Shown here piece after piece: positions 1 to 8,793 of a stretch of 64,000 nucleotides of DNA; the stretch's first letter is position 1, and every line of letters begins with the position of its first letter. The DNA lies in contig CAYLSB010000008.1 of NCBI GenBank assembly GCA_964386005.1, positions 39,265-103,264 of the forward strand, written 5' to 3'. Both the position numbers and the translations under genes were made by a program. The notes under the pieces are model-generated. The model worked only from the letters and a program-made list of their open reading frames with translations, ran no database searches and had not been told where the DNA came from. Source of the DNA: FEN-1350 sp964386005. Its GTDB lineage: Bacteria; Planctomycetota; Phycisphaerae; Sedimentisphaerales; Anaerohalosphaeraceae.

Positions 1-291
1 TCTCTTCGGTCCGGCCATTTCTACTTCAGCGCAGGTCCCACACTGGAAAATGTGAATTTCGATCAGGACGGAATTTTACATGTATCCTGCTCTCCCGTCG
101 CGACGATCCGAGCTTTGTCCGGCGTTGGAAAAGTGGCCCAGGTCAGGGCCAAATCCGGCAAGACGATCACCGAGGCCGCCATCAAGTGGGATTGGAAAAA
201 CGCGCCATTCGTTCGCGTCGAATGTACAGACGAAAAAGGTCAAACCGCCTGGTCCCAGGCCGTGATGCGCATTACCGAGGCGGGCAAATAG
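1..291 (+). CDS. C-terminal end of a PHP-domain (CehA/McbA-like) protein, partial
   Basis: The frame is open from the left edge and ends at TAG 289-291, so only the last 96 codons are visible. The segment begins with SGHFYFSAGP, then alternates short strands and ends in a WS-containing strand. This resembles the C-terminal beta domain that follows the metal-binding PHP core in CehA/McbA-type phosphoesterase-like proteins (pattern RSGHFYxSxGP followed by a short beta-rich tail). That is family recognition from a short fragment. No catalytic histidines are in view, so function cannot be checked. A GTG at 52 could be mistaken for a start, but the homologous-looking motif lies upstream of it, so the gene very likely begins outside the window. 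Confidence 0.5.
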   Translation, partial: SLRSGHFYFSAGPTLENVNFDQDGILHVSCSPVATIRALSGVGKVAQVRAKSGKTITEAAIKWDWKNAPFVRVECTDEKGQTAWSQAVMRITEAGK

Positions 292-358
292 GAATTTTCC
301 CGACGTCAGACCGATATTTATTTTCAGAATTACGATAACGGTCTGCTTGATAAATTGA

Positions 359-1102
359 TTATGATTCAGTGGCGAGCGAAGACCAATCGTTATCGATAAG
401 CGCGTCCAGAACGACCTGACCGAGTAATCCCTTTTCTACGCTGGATCGGGGATCTTTCGGGACCACGGCGAGGATGGGGACTTTGGCCCACGTGCGAAGA
501 ATATCGGCGACGGTTTCCTCGGCGATATCGGCCGTGACGGCGTTGTAGCCGTTGATGACCAGGCCTGCGACATGCAAGCCCGCCGATTGAACGGCATCGA
601 CGGTCAGAAGAGTATGGTTGATTGTGCCGAGATTGGGCCGGGCGACGACAACCACAGGCAGGGCGAATTGTTTCATCAGGTCCAGCAGGTCGATGCCCTT
701 ACTCAATGGCACTCGAACGCCGCCGATGCCCTCGACCACGACAATATCCATTCGCTCGCACATCGATCGGTAGATCGACGCGATCGCTTCGAAATCCACT
801 TGCCGATCCTCGCGGATCTCACATACGATCGGCGCGGCGGGAATTTCGTAGGAGATCGGATTGATGATCGTTAGTAAGTCGGTATTGTCGGCACACATTG
901 ACAAAAATTCCGCATCGGTACTCACCAGGCCATGCGGGCCGCACTGACATCCCGTGGCAATCGGCTTGAAGACTCCGACTCGAACGCCCTGATCCGTCAG
1001 CAACCTCGCAATGGCTCCGGCAATAAGCGTCTTGCCTACGCCGGTGTCGGTCGCGGTAATGAACAAACCTTTCTTTCGAGGTAGATTCAATTGAATCGGC
1101 AT
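359..1102 (-). CDS. bioD: Dethiobiotin synthetase
   Basis: Cytosolic ATP-dependent enzyme that closes the ureido ring of dethiobiotin from 7,8-diaminopelargonic acid and CO2, the penultimate step of biotin synthesis. The 247-residue product has the P-loop near its N-terminus (FITATDTGVGKT), the following KPIATG segment that binds substrate, and the conserved VVVEGIGGVRVPL strand typical of BioD; length is normal. It starts one base after the bioA stop (TGATATG), so it is almost certainly translated from the bioA message. Its own ribosome binding site is weak (GAGAA), which fits coupling. No bioB or bioF is in the window. Confidence 0.95.
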   Translation of the reverse strand: MPIQLNLPRKKGLFITATDTGVGKTLIAGAIARLLTDQGVRVGVFKPIATGCQCGPHGLVSTDAEFLSMCADNTDLLTIINPISYEIPAAPIVCEIREDRQVDFEAIASIYRSMCERMDIVVVEGIGGVRVPLSKGIDLLDLMKQFALPVVVVARPNLGTINHTLLTVDAVQSAGLHVAGLVINGYNAVTADIAEETVADILRTWAKVPILAVVPKDPRSSVEKGLLGQVVLDALIDNDWSSLATES

Positions 1103-1103
1103 A

Positions 1104-2468
1104 TCAAAGTTCTCGGATCAATCGCGGCAAATCTTGGGCGAGGGTTTCGACAACGATATCGAGCAGTCGCCGCAATGTCGCCTTGTCTATGCCCGGTGCT
1201 GGCATCAGGACAATGACATCTCCCAGTGGCCGCAGGATGGCGCCTTTGGGCCGCATGGCCATGCAGACCCTGGCTCCGAGGGTCTTATCGAATCGGAAGG
1301 ATGCCTTGGTCCGCTTATCCCGGACGATCTCGATGCCGACCATCATCCCGCACTGGCGGACATCGCCGATCAAGTCGAGTTTTTGTAGCGGATGCAAAGC
1401 ATCGGCGATCAGATGAATTTTTTCGGGCAGGACGGCGATGAGATTGTGTTGTTCGAACAGGTCCAGCGAGGCGATTGCGGCCGCACAGGCCAGGGCATTA
1501 CCGGTGTAGGTGTGGCCATGGTAGAAGGTCTTGCACTCGGCGATCGTGCCGAGAAACGCCTCGTACACCTTTTCCGTCGCCAGTGTTGCCGCCAATGGAA
1601 GATAACCGCCGGTGATCCCCTTGGCCAGGCACAGCAGATCAGGACTCACATGCTCCTGCTCGCTCGCGAACATCGTTCCGGTACGGCCGAAACCGGTGGC
1701 GACTTCATCGACGATCAGCAGGGTGTCGTATTTCTTCGTCAGGTCCCGAACGGCCGACAGAAATCCGACCGGGTGAACGATCATCCCCGCGGCACCCTGC
1801 ACCAGCGGCTCGACGACGACGGCGGCGATCTCGTCGCCGCGGGTCTTCAACAACGACTCCAGCGCGTCGATGCTATACCGTAGGCATTGCTCGGCTGAGC
1901 CGTCGAAGCGATAGGGGTGCGGCGCGGGCACGAAGAAGGTCTCGAAGAGCAACGAGTGAAAGATGCCGTGAAACAATTCGATGCCACCGATACTGACCGA
2001 TCCGATGGTATCTCCGTGATAGGAATCCCGCAACGCGACGAATCTGGTCCGGCGTTTGTCGCCGCGGTTGTGCCAGTACTGGTAGGCCATCTTCACGGCA
2101 ATTTCGACGGCGGTGGCACCACTATCCGAGTAGAACACCCGCGAAAGGCCGTTCGGCACAATATTGATAAGTCGCTGGGCCAGTTCGATTGAACGACTTT
2201 GACCCAGACCCAGCAACGTGCTGTGTGCAACGCGGTCGAGCTGTTCACGGATCGCGTTATCGATTGCGCTGACTCTGTGACCATGGACATTGCACCACAA
2301 CGAGCTGACACCATCGATGTAGCGCTGACCTTCCGTATCGATCAGGTAGAATTCCTCGGCGGAATCGATGATCAGCGGATCAGAAGCCATCCACTGCGAC
2401 ATCTGCGTGAAGGGATGCCAAAGGTATCGCCGATCGGAGGCGATTTGTTGTCGGGTGCGCTCATCCAT
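1104..2468 (-). CDS. bioA: Adenosylmethionine-8-amino-7-oxononanoate aminotransferase
   Basis: PLP-dependent class III aminotransferase that uses S-adenosylmethionine as amino donor to make 7,8-diaminopelargonic acid in biotin synthesis. The 454-residue protein opens with the BioA-typical RYLWHPFTQM, has DEVATGFGRTG for the PLP-binding aspartate, the Schiff-base lysine in CLAKGITGGY, and the HGHTYTGNALACAAA segment that separates BioA from other class III enzymes. It is followed one base later by bioD. The upstream lipoprotein gene on the same strand ends 33 bases before it, and a perfect 10-bp-arm palindrome (2473-2493) fills that gap exactly where a Shine-Dalgarno site is expected, so bioA initiation may depend on coupling or on RNA structure. 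Confidence 0.96.
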   Translation of the reverse strand: MDERTRQQIASDRRYLWHPFTQMSQWMASDPLIIDSAEEFYLIDTEGQRYIDGVSSLWCNVHGHRVSAIDNAIREQLDRVAHSTLLGLGQSRSIELAQRLINIVPNGLSRVFYSDSGATAVEIAVKMAYQYWHNRGDKRRTRFVALRDSYHGDTIGSVSIGGIELFHGIFHSLLFETFFVPAPHPYRFDGSAEQCLRYSIDALESLLKTRGDEIAAVVVEPLVQGAAGMIVHPVGFLSAVRDLTKKYDTLLIVDEVATGFGRTGTMFASEQEHVSPDLLCLAKGITGGYLPLAATLATEKVYEAFLGTIAECKTFYHGHTYTGNALACAAAIASLDLFEQHNLIAVLPEKIHLIADALHPLQKLDLIGDVRQCGMMVGIEIVRDKRTKASFRFDKTLGARVCMAMRPKGAILRPLGDVIVLMPAPGIDKATLRRLLDIVVETLAQDLPRLIREL

Positions 2469-2472
2469 ACGA

Positions 2473-2493
2473 AAAAGGTGTCTGACACCTTTT
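2473..2493. repeat. 21-bp perfect palindrome between lipoprotein gene and bioA
   Basis: Arms AAAAGGTGTC and GACACCTTTT separated by one T. It lies between the upstream stop and the bioA ATG and covers the position of the bioA ribosome binding site. It could be a dispersed intergenic palindrome, a weak terminator or a translational control hairpin; the sequence does not decide between these. Confidence 0.6.
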
Positions 2494-2501
2494 CCTTTTT
2501 C

Positions 2502-3491
2502 CTATTTCTCTGCTGAGACCAACGGAATCCAGCGAACTTGCATAAATTTTTCCATGGCCGACTTGAACTGTTCGTCGTTCAGCTTGAGGGTCTCGACGGC
2601 CTCGTTATAGTCCATCACCCGATATTGCGGAGTCGGTTCCACCTGCTCAATCCAGAGAAGCAGATCGGGTGTTCGGTCCGCATCGGAACCACCGGATACC
2701 GTGATATCCCACCGCCCTCGATACGCCGCGATAAATCGACGACGATTGATGGTCACGATTGCACCGCCATAACGCTGGACCTCGGGGCCTTCGGGTTTGG
2801 ATCGAATCGCCAGGATTCGATAGAATTGATTGTTCACCGCATCACTGGCATAGATCGTGCCGTCGTTATCGATCCACCGACCCGCCAGTTTCGGCTCAAA
2901 AGTGAAATCTTTTTCAGAAAACAACGGAGTCCGCCGTGTCAGCGTATTGGCCTCGGCAAAAAAGTTTTCATCGTCGGTATGATCCACGATAAACTTCTGG
3001 AGTTTCTCCGTCGAAGCGGTGAACAGGATCCCATCATCGTCGCCGGGCGATTCATGGGCCAGAAGGTTCGGCTTGGCTTCAAGAAGCTTCTGGATGGTGT
3101 CGGGATTCAGCAGACGAAACTCCACCGTGGATTGAATCGAATCGATCCGGAGAAGCTGATGGACGGGCAATAGATGAATCCGGAAAAATTCGTTAGTGCT
3201 TTCCAGCGAATTTTCGCCCGGGCATAAATCCATATACATCTTGCCGCCGATTTTTACAAGATTCGCTTCAAACAGCGAGGGTTCTTTGTCCTCGGACGTA
3301 ATCGTCAAACGATACTCTTTTCCTTCGCCTTTTTCGAAAATCCAGAGATTGTCCTCGTCCTTCTGTTTCCACGCGCCCAAAAGCTTTTCTTCGAAGACGA
3401 CATCCTTGTCGGTAAACCAGGGATGCAGCGAGGGAACGCAGCCGCCGAGAAGACAGGCCACCAGTACTGAGACCATCCATTTCGATTTCAT
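2502..3491 (-). CDS. Putative lipoprotein of unknown function
   Basis: A 329-residue protein I do not recognise. It begins with a clear lipoprotein signal (MKSKW, hydrophobic stretch, lipobox LLGGC near residue 17), so it is probably anchored in a membrane. The ATG at 3491 was chosen over an upstream in-frame one at 3626 because it is preceded by GGGGAAAGGAA and starts directly with the signal peptide. The mature part seems to contain two similar halves, each with a FxxKLxGxW pattern (EEKLLGAWKQKDED and EPKLAGRWIDNDGT), which suggests an internal duplication of a beta-rich domain that may be lipocalin-like. It precedes bioA on the same strand and is divergent from the glycoside hydrolase at 3677. 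Confidence 0.75.
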   Translation of the reverse strand: MKSKWMVSVLVACLLGGCVPSLHPWFTDKDVVFEEKLLGAWKQKDEDNLWIFEKGEGKEYRLTITSEDKEPSLFEANLVKIGGKMYMDLCPGENSLESTNEFFRIHLLPVHQLLRIDSIQSTVEFRLLNPDTIQKLLEAKPNLLAHESPGDDDGILFTASTEKLQKFIVDHTDDENFFAEANTLTRRTPLFSEKDFTFEPKLAGRWIDNDGTIYASDAVNNQFYRILAIRSKPEGPEVQRYGGAIVTINRRRFIAAYRGRWDITVSGGSDADRTPDLLLWIEQVEPTPQYRVMDYNEAVETLKLNDEQFKSAMEKFMQVRWIPLVSAEK

Positions 3492-3676
3492 TGTCAGTTC
3501 CTTTCCCCAAAAGAATCTTGTGTTTATCGGCCTCGGTTCCTGAAAATCGAAGCCGAACCTCTTTCGTCGAGAAAAAGATTTACACACCGATCCCGACTGG
3601 GACATATTATACTCTTGGTTGGCCAATAGGAAAAGATTCCGAGGCGGGATTTCCGCCTCTTGAAACGGGAGGTATT

Positions 3677-5875
3677 ATGAGAGAATGTTTGCGGGCATGG
3701 ATTATCTGGGCAATGATCTTGGGTTGCGGCGTCTTGTTGCGTGCGGATGTGGCCTTGGTTTATCCGAAGGATCATCCTACGCTGTTGTTCGGAACTGATC
3801 GGTTGATCGCGGTTCTGAAGCAGGGCGGCCAGACGGTAACGGTGCATGATCCACAAACGACCGATCCGCCACAGGGGATACGGGTATTCATCCGCATCGA
3901 TCCCTATATGACGGGAACAGATAATAAGCCATTACCCGAACAATCCTATCGAATGACACGAACCTCCAGTCCGAGGATAACCCGGCTGGAGATCATAGCA
4001 CCGGATGCCGTGGGGGCGATGTACGCGGCAATGGATTTGGCTGAACAGGTTGGCGCCGGCAAACCCTTGACCGAGATCGCCGACAAAGTATCCATTCCCC
4101 GGCTGGCTTTTCGCGCGATCAAGTTTAATCTTCCATGGGATTCGTACCGACTTGGTGAATCTCTATCGCAGCATATCGAGACATGCCGTGACCTGAAATT
4201 CTGGCAGGCCTTTCTTGATATGATGGCGGAAAACCGATTCAACGCCCTGACCTTGTGGAACCTGCACCCATTTACTTATATGATCCGACCAAAGGATTTT
4301 CCCGAGGCCTGTCCCTTCAGCGATGCCGAACTTGCCGAGCGGCAGCAGTTCTGGCACAAGCTGTTTGGCATGGCGGCTGATCGCGGTATCAAAACCTATA
4401 TCATCAATTGGAACATCTTCGTATCGCCCGCATTTGCCAAGGCACACAATGTGTGCGGCTATTGCAAACCGGAGGGATCAGAACATTATGGACCCGGCGA
4501 ATCAAACGACATTGTCAAGCGGTATATGAAACAATGTATTCGCCAAACGTTGGAAGAATATCCGGAGTTGACAGGTCTTGGCACCAGCCTCGGCGAGCAA
4601 ATGAATGCCATGACGCCGCCGCAGCGACAGGAATGGATCGATGAGGTGTATATCGAGACGCTCAGGCAAATTCCCCGCAAGGTCGAATTCATCCATCGTG
4701 CGCCATTTTCGATTGATCCGCAGATTACCCGTGAGTCGATCGAGGCCTCCGGTCTGCAAAACGTGCTCGTTGAGATCAAGTTCAACTGGTCGCACGGCCA
4801 TTCGACGCCGAATCTGTCGATCGTTCATGGCGGCAAGGTCGATGATACCTACTGGAATCCGCCGCCGGTCAACTACAAGATCGCCTGGATGGTCCGCAAC
4901 GAGGATTTCTTCATCCTGCGATGGGGTGATCCGGAATTTATCCGCCGCCACATCCGTACGAATTCGCAGCCGTGGGTCGGCGGTTATTTTGTCGGATCGG
5001 AGTGTTATATTCCCGCGAAGGAATATGCTCACAAGGAAGGCGCCTTTCGCGACTGGACATGGGCCTTTCAGAAACAGTGGCTGTTTTATCGGCTATGGGG
5101 CCGGTTGCTCTATGATCCCGAGACACCCGATGCGGTCTTCGCGGCCGATCTGAACAAACGATTCGGATTCAATCAGGGAGAAACATTGTTGAAAGGTTGG
5201 TCGGCCGCTTCGAAGATGCCGACGGCTCTGGCCAGTTTCTTTTCGGCGACGTGGGATTTCACGTTGTACAGCGAGGGTTTTCTGGCACCGGTTATCAGCG
5301 GCGGAAAGGACGACAAGCAGTCACCGTTTATTTCCATCGAGGAAATGATTGAACATAAAACGCTTGATTCGCGGATGTACTCGATCAAGGAGTATGTGGA
5401 TCTGTTGATGGAACAACGATTCGCCGACGAGACGCGGATCACGCCGATGGATCTGGCCGACATGCTGGAGCAGAACGCACGCGATGCGCAAAACGCTATC
5501 GATGAATTGAAAAACGTGAAAACATCCAATGAAGCCGCGTTGAAAGACGACCTCGACGATATCCGCGCATGGTCCTATCTGAACGTGTACTTTGCGGATA
5601 AACTTCGGGCGGCTGTCGCCGTGGAAGTCTATCGGCGAAATCATGCCGAGCAGCAGCACAACAAGGCCGTCGAATTGCTAACGGCTTGTCTGGACCATTG
5701 GGATGGACTAATCACGGTGACGAAAGACCGATACCGGCCGGTACCCCTGATGCATCTCGATAATAAACCCTTCTCCTGGTCGTTGTTCCGCGATGAGGTC
5801 AAACGCGATCTGGAGATATTACAGGCAGACGATTCGGCCGAATCGGAAACGAAAGAAGCAAACCAGCAAAATTAA
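3677..5875 (+). CDS. Secreted glycoside hydrolase with GH20/GH67-type N-terminal domain
   Basis: A 732-residue exported protein. The ATG at 3677 follows GGGAGG with 6-nt spacing and begins a signal peptide (AWIIWAMILGCGVLLRA). Residues about 25-150 match the alpha/beta domain that precedes the barrel in GH20 hexosaminidases and GH67 alpha-glucuronidases (APDAVGAMYAAMDLAEQ). A TIM-barrel region follows with MMAENRFNALTLWNLHPF and GLGTSLGEQM, then a helical C-terminal region. The family call at the level of an alpha-glucuronidase-like hydrolase is reasonable, but the exact substrate is not readable. The conserved GxxLGE segment is a candidate catalytic position. It stands alone, divergent from the lipoprotein gene, and probably degrades plant or algal polysaccharide outside the cytoplasm. 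Confidence 0.82.
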   Translation: MRECLRAWIIWAMILGCGVLLRADVALVYPKDHPTLLFGTDRLIAVLKQGGQTVTVHDPQTTDPPQGIRVFIRIDPYMTGTDNKPLPEQSYRMTRTSSPRITRLEIIAPDAVGAMYAAMDLAEQVGAGKPLTEIADKVSIPRLAFRAIKFNLPWDSYRLGESLSQHIETCRDLKFWQAFLDMMAENRFNALTLWNLHPFTYMIRPKDFPEACPFSDAELAERQQFWHKLFGMAADRGIKTYIINWNIFVSPAFAKAHNVCGYCKPEGSEHYGPGESNDIVKRYMKQCIRQTLEEYPELTGLGTSLGEQMNAMTPPQRQEWIDEVYIETLRQIPRKVEFIHRAPFSIDPQITRESIEASGLQNVLVEIKFNWSHGHSTPNLSIVHGGKVDDTYWNPPPVNYKIAWMVRNEDFFILRWGDPEFIRRHIRTNSQPWVGGYFVGSECYIPAKEYAHKEGAFRDWTWAFQKQWLFYRLWGRLLYDPETPDAVFAADLNKRFGFNQGETLLKGWSAASKMPTALASFFSATWDFTLYSEGFLAPVISGGKDDKQSPFISIEEMIEHKTLDSRMYSIKEYVDLLMEQRFADETRITPMDLADMLEQNARDAQNAIDELKNVKTSNEAALKDDLDDIRAWSYLNVYFADKLRAAVAVEVYRRNHAEQQHNKAVELLTACLDHWDGLITVTKDRYRPVPLMHLDNKPFSWSLFRDEVKRDLEILQADDSAESETKEANQQN

Positions 5876-6044
5876 AATCCATGGAAAGATAGCCACCGGC
5901 ATTTCGTCAGGAAAAAAACAGCGTCACGCCGGCCAGGCATCGCAGAACCGGCGCCGAAGGATCAATCAGCAAGGGGCAGGCCAGGATCATGAAGCGGACC
6001 GGAATGCGGCCGAAATGTTCCCGCCCTTTGTCATTTCAATATCA

Positions 6045-6695
6045 TCAGCGAATCTTATAGCTGATCGCCATACCGTCGTTCTTGTCCATGGACGATCGAA
6101 TGATGACGGTATCGAAGTTCGGATTATTCTGGACATAATCAAGATAATCCTTCATTTCGCGGGCCGACTGGATGACATTATCCGCCACGATCACAGCACC
6201 GATTGTAAGCTTTGCCTCGACGGCCTTGAGATATTTGAGGTAGTCTCGCTTGAGGGCGTCGATGAAAATAAAGTCGAACTGCCCTTCGAGTTTCGGCAGG
6301 GTCTCCAGCGCATCGCCTTCCACGCAGGTCACGACCGTTTCCAGGCCGACCTTCTTCAAATTCTCGCGAGTGGCCGCCGCCATCTTCGGATCGATCTCCA
6401 GCGTAAAGAGGTGTCCGCCGGTCCTTTCAAAGGCGATACCCATATTGACGGCTCCGAATCCGGTTGCCGCACCGACTTCGATGCCGCGCTTGGCCCTGGA
6501 GGCCTCGACGAGAATTCGCAACATCATCGCGTCACCGGGGGCGGTATTAAGACCGATCCGGGGGAAGTCCTTGACGAACTGATCGCGGAAAGCCTGCGAG
6601 GTTTTTTCTTTACCCGAATCCTGTGCCATAGCCGCTAATACTCCCAGTCCGATTACCACCGCCAAAACACTTGCCGTCATCTGTCGCCGATTCAT
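6045..6695 (-). CDS. Exported SAM-dependent O-methyltransferase
   Basis: A 216-residue class I methyltransferase of the catechol/caffeoyl-CoA O-methyltransferase type. Visible motifs are the SAM-binding EVGAATGFGAVNMG, the acidic end of strand 2 (LFTLEIDP), CVEGDALETLPKL and the metal-binding FDFIFIDALKRDY. Unusually, the N-terminus is a signal peptide (MNRRQMTASVLAVVIGLGVLAAMAQ), so a SAM-dependent enzyme appears to be exported. The start at 6695 is preferred over ATGs at 6701 and 6713 because GAGGAG lies at suitable distance. It follows the lipid A gene run on the same strand after a 170-base gap. Substrate unknown. Confidence 0.82.
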   Translation of the reverse strand: MNRRQMTASVLAVVIGLGVLAAMAQDSGKEKTSQAFRDQFVKDFPRIGLNTAPGDAMMLRILVEASRAKRGIEVGAATGFGAVNMGIAFERTGGHLFTLEIDPKMAAATRENLKKVGLETVVTCVEGDALETLPKLEGQFDFIFIDALKRDYLKYLKAVEAKLTIGAVIVADNVIQSAREMKDYLDYVQNNPNFDTVIIRSSMDKNDGMAISYKIR

Positions 6696-6867
6696 GATCA
6701 TCTCCTCAATCATAGTTCAATGTATTTGAATGATCCGGTTGGAATCCGGTATCGGTATTCGAAAAGAGAATCCATTCAGACAAGTACAAGACGGATCGGT
6801 TATTCATATCCTATCAGAATTCGCCGGGAAAGGGGAAAGTGGGAGGAAATTGCTTGTCCATGCACAT

Positions 6868-7872
6868 TCATTCCCATTTGTTCTGGCGAATCGAGGCGAG
6901 AATCTTATCCGCGCATTCCATGGCGGCCAGTCCCTCTTCGGCGGTAACTTCCGGTCGCGGACCGTCGCCGCGGACGGCATTGAGGAATGATTGCTGTTCA
7001 ACCCGGAGAGGTTCGTTGTTTTCAATTGCCAGTTGTTCGATATGCAACAACTTTGTCCAATCGATACTGGAAAAATCGGCGTCAGGATTTTGCCTCTGCT
7101 CGCGGATCCAGTTGACCACATCGACATTGGGATCGGCCTTGATGACCATGCCCTCTTTCTTGAAGAAGTCCAGACTCAGATAGGCCTGACGGCTGAAGAC
7201 CCGGACCTTACGTTCGGTTTTCATCGCAAGCCGCGAGGCGGTGATGTTGGCGACGCATCCGTTGGCGAAACGGATCCGGGCGTTGCAGATATCTTCATGA
7301 TCGGCGATCACTTGGACGCCGACGGCATCGACGGAGGTAATGGGGCTGTTGGCCAGCGACAGGACGATGTCGATATCGTGGATCATGACATCCAGAACGA
7401 CTCCGACGTCCATCGAACGAAACGGAAACGGACTGATCCGTGCGGCTTCGATGAATTTCGGTTCGATATTGAGCCGCTTCATCGCCTGCACGACGGGATT
7501 GCATCGCTCGGAATGGCCGACGGCCACGATGACGTTGTGTTTGCGACCCAGATCGACGATCTCGCGGGCCTGTTCAACACTGGCGGCCAGCGGTTTTTCG
7601 ATCATAACGGGAACGCCGCTTTCGATGAACACCCTGGCCAGATCGCGGTGATGCACGGTCGGCGCCGAGATCGTCACCGCATCGACCAGACCCAGCAGCG
7701 ACCGGCAGTCCGTAAAACTGTCACAGCCAAATTCTCCGGCCATTTTCTCGGCCCGCGCTGCGTCGGAATCGACCACGCCGACGAGCTGACAACCGTCCAG
7801 CTTGCTGCACACGCGGGCATGAATCCCGCCCATTTTTCCGGCGCCGATGATCGCTGTGCGAATGGGTTTCAT
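6868..7872 (-). CDS. Gfo/Idh/MocA-family NAD-dependent oxidoreductase in the lipid A cluster
   Basis: A 334-residue sugar oxidoreductase-like protein. It has an N-terminal Rossmann fold (AIIGAGKMGGIHARV), the family motif EKPLA with its lysine, and DVGVVLDVMIHDIDIVL, where the HD pair corresponds to catalytic residues of the family. The start at 7872 follows AGGAGA. The position directly downstream of lpxA (46-base gap) recalls gnnA, the UDP-GlcNAc 3-dehydrogenase that with the aminotransferase gnnB makes GlcNAc3N-containing lipid A. That link is inference from position and family; no gnnB-like aminotransferase is in the window. Confidence 0.85.
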   Translation of the reverse strand: MKPIRTAIIGAGKMGGIHARVCSKLDGCQLVGVVDSDAARAEKMAGEFGCDSFTDCRSLLGLVDAVTISAPTVHHRDLARVFIESGVPVMIEKPLAASVEQAREIVDLGRKHNVIVAVGHSERCNPVVQAMKRLNIEPKFIEAARISPFPFRSMDVGVVLDVMIHDIDIVLSLANSPITSVDAVGVQVIADHEDICNARIRFANGCVANITASRLAMKTERKVRVFSRQAYLSLDFFKKEGMVIKADPNVDVVNWIREQRQNPDADFSSIDWTKLLHIEQLAIENNEPLRVEQQSFLNAVRGDGPRPEVTAEEGLAAMECADKILASIRQNKWE

Positions 7873-7918
7873 CTGTTCTCCTGCGGATCCGGTTTCCATG
7901 GATTCCCGCCGCGGCGGA

Positions 7919-8734
7919 TCAATGTTTTTCCCGCAACGATTCCAGGTATCGACCGAAACGGTGTTGTCCGCTTCGCTGAAGAGCGTCAACCATCGCGCGG
8001 ACATTTTCATCGAGGCCGTCCTCGGCGGCCAGCGACCTAACCCGGTCCATAAACACGCCGCCCCCTCGATAGAGTCGGCGAAAAGCGTCAAAGATATTCT
8101 TCTGCTGTTGGGGATTGAAACCGGCGCGGTTGAGGCCTCGCTTGTTAATCGAACGAACCTCCGGAGGGTAATGACCGCTGATGATCACAAAGGGGGGCAC
8201 ATCCTGATTGACGCCCGAAAAACCCGCGGCATAGCACCATTTGCCGAAGGTCACGAACTGGTGCACAGCGACCATCCCGCTGAGCCAGCAGCCGGTTTCG
8301 ATCTTACAGTGGCCGCTGATCTGGGTCTGATTGCTGATGACGATCTTGTCTTCCACCGTACAATCGTGGCCGAGGTGTACGCCGACCATAATCAGGTTGT
8401 CATTGCCGATGCGAGTGGTCTGGTCGCGATAAATGCTCGGATGAATCGTGACGAATTCGCGGATGGAGTTGCCGTCGCCGATGATCAGACCGCCGATCGG
8501 CGTATCGGGTTTCCAGCCCAGCATCTGCGGGGGTCGGCCGATGACGCAGTGCGCATACAGCCGGTTGTTCCGGCCGATCCGCACATTGCGTCCGACCACC
8601 ACGCCGGCGTCCAGGATCGTGCCGTCGCCGATTGCGGCTCCGGCATCGACCAGACAAAACGGGCCGATCACGACGTCCTGCCCCAGATGGACCGTGGGAT
8701 CGATCACGGCGCTGGGATGTATCTGAGTACCCAT
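7919..8734 (-). CDS. lpxA: Acyl-ACP:UDP-N-acetylglucosamine O-acyltransferase
   Basis: Cytosolic trimeric left-handed beta-helix enzyme that transfers the first 3-hydroxyacyl chain to UDP-GlcNAc, starting lipid A synthesis. The 271-residue product begins with IHPSAVIDPTVHLG and runs through hexapeptide repeats. It has the LpxA-typical NSIREFVTIH and the catalytic histidine region VHLGHDCTVED, and ends in the helical C-terminal domain (NKRGLNRAGF). The ATG at 8734 matches the usual LpxA N-terminus but its GGGAGG is 13 bases away; an in-frame ATG at 8767 would add 11 residues and cannot be excluded. It follows the lpxC-fabZ fusion and precedes the oxidoreductase gene. Confidence 0.95.
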   Translation of the reverse strand: MGTQIHPSAVIDPTVHLGQDVVIGPFCLVDAGAAIGDGTILDAGVVVGRNVRIGRNNRLYAHCVIGRPPQMLGWKPDTPIGGLIIGDGNSIREFVTIHPSIYRDQTTRIGNDNLIMVGVHLGHDCTVEDKIVISNQTQISGHCKIETGCWLSGMVAVHQFVTFGKWCYAAGFSGVNQDVPPFVIISGHYPPEVRSINKRGLNRAGFNPQQQKNIFDAFRRLYRGGGVFMDRVRSLAAEDGLDENVRAMVDALQRSGQHRFGRYLESLREKH

Positions 8735-8793
8735 ATCTTCGGTTTTGCCTCCCGAATATCCATTCAAAATCCCGCACGCATCCGGGCGAGCGG

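Noticed and set aside
307..345. CAGACCG/CGGTCTG stem between the partial gene and bioD as a terminator
   Set aside because: The stem is only 7 bp with a 25-base loop and no T run, so it is too weak to call.
6991..8040. 349-codon open frame on the plus strand
   Set aside because: Antisense to the Gfo/Idh/MocA gene and the end of lpxA; rich in Asp and His as expected for a mirror frame.
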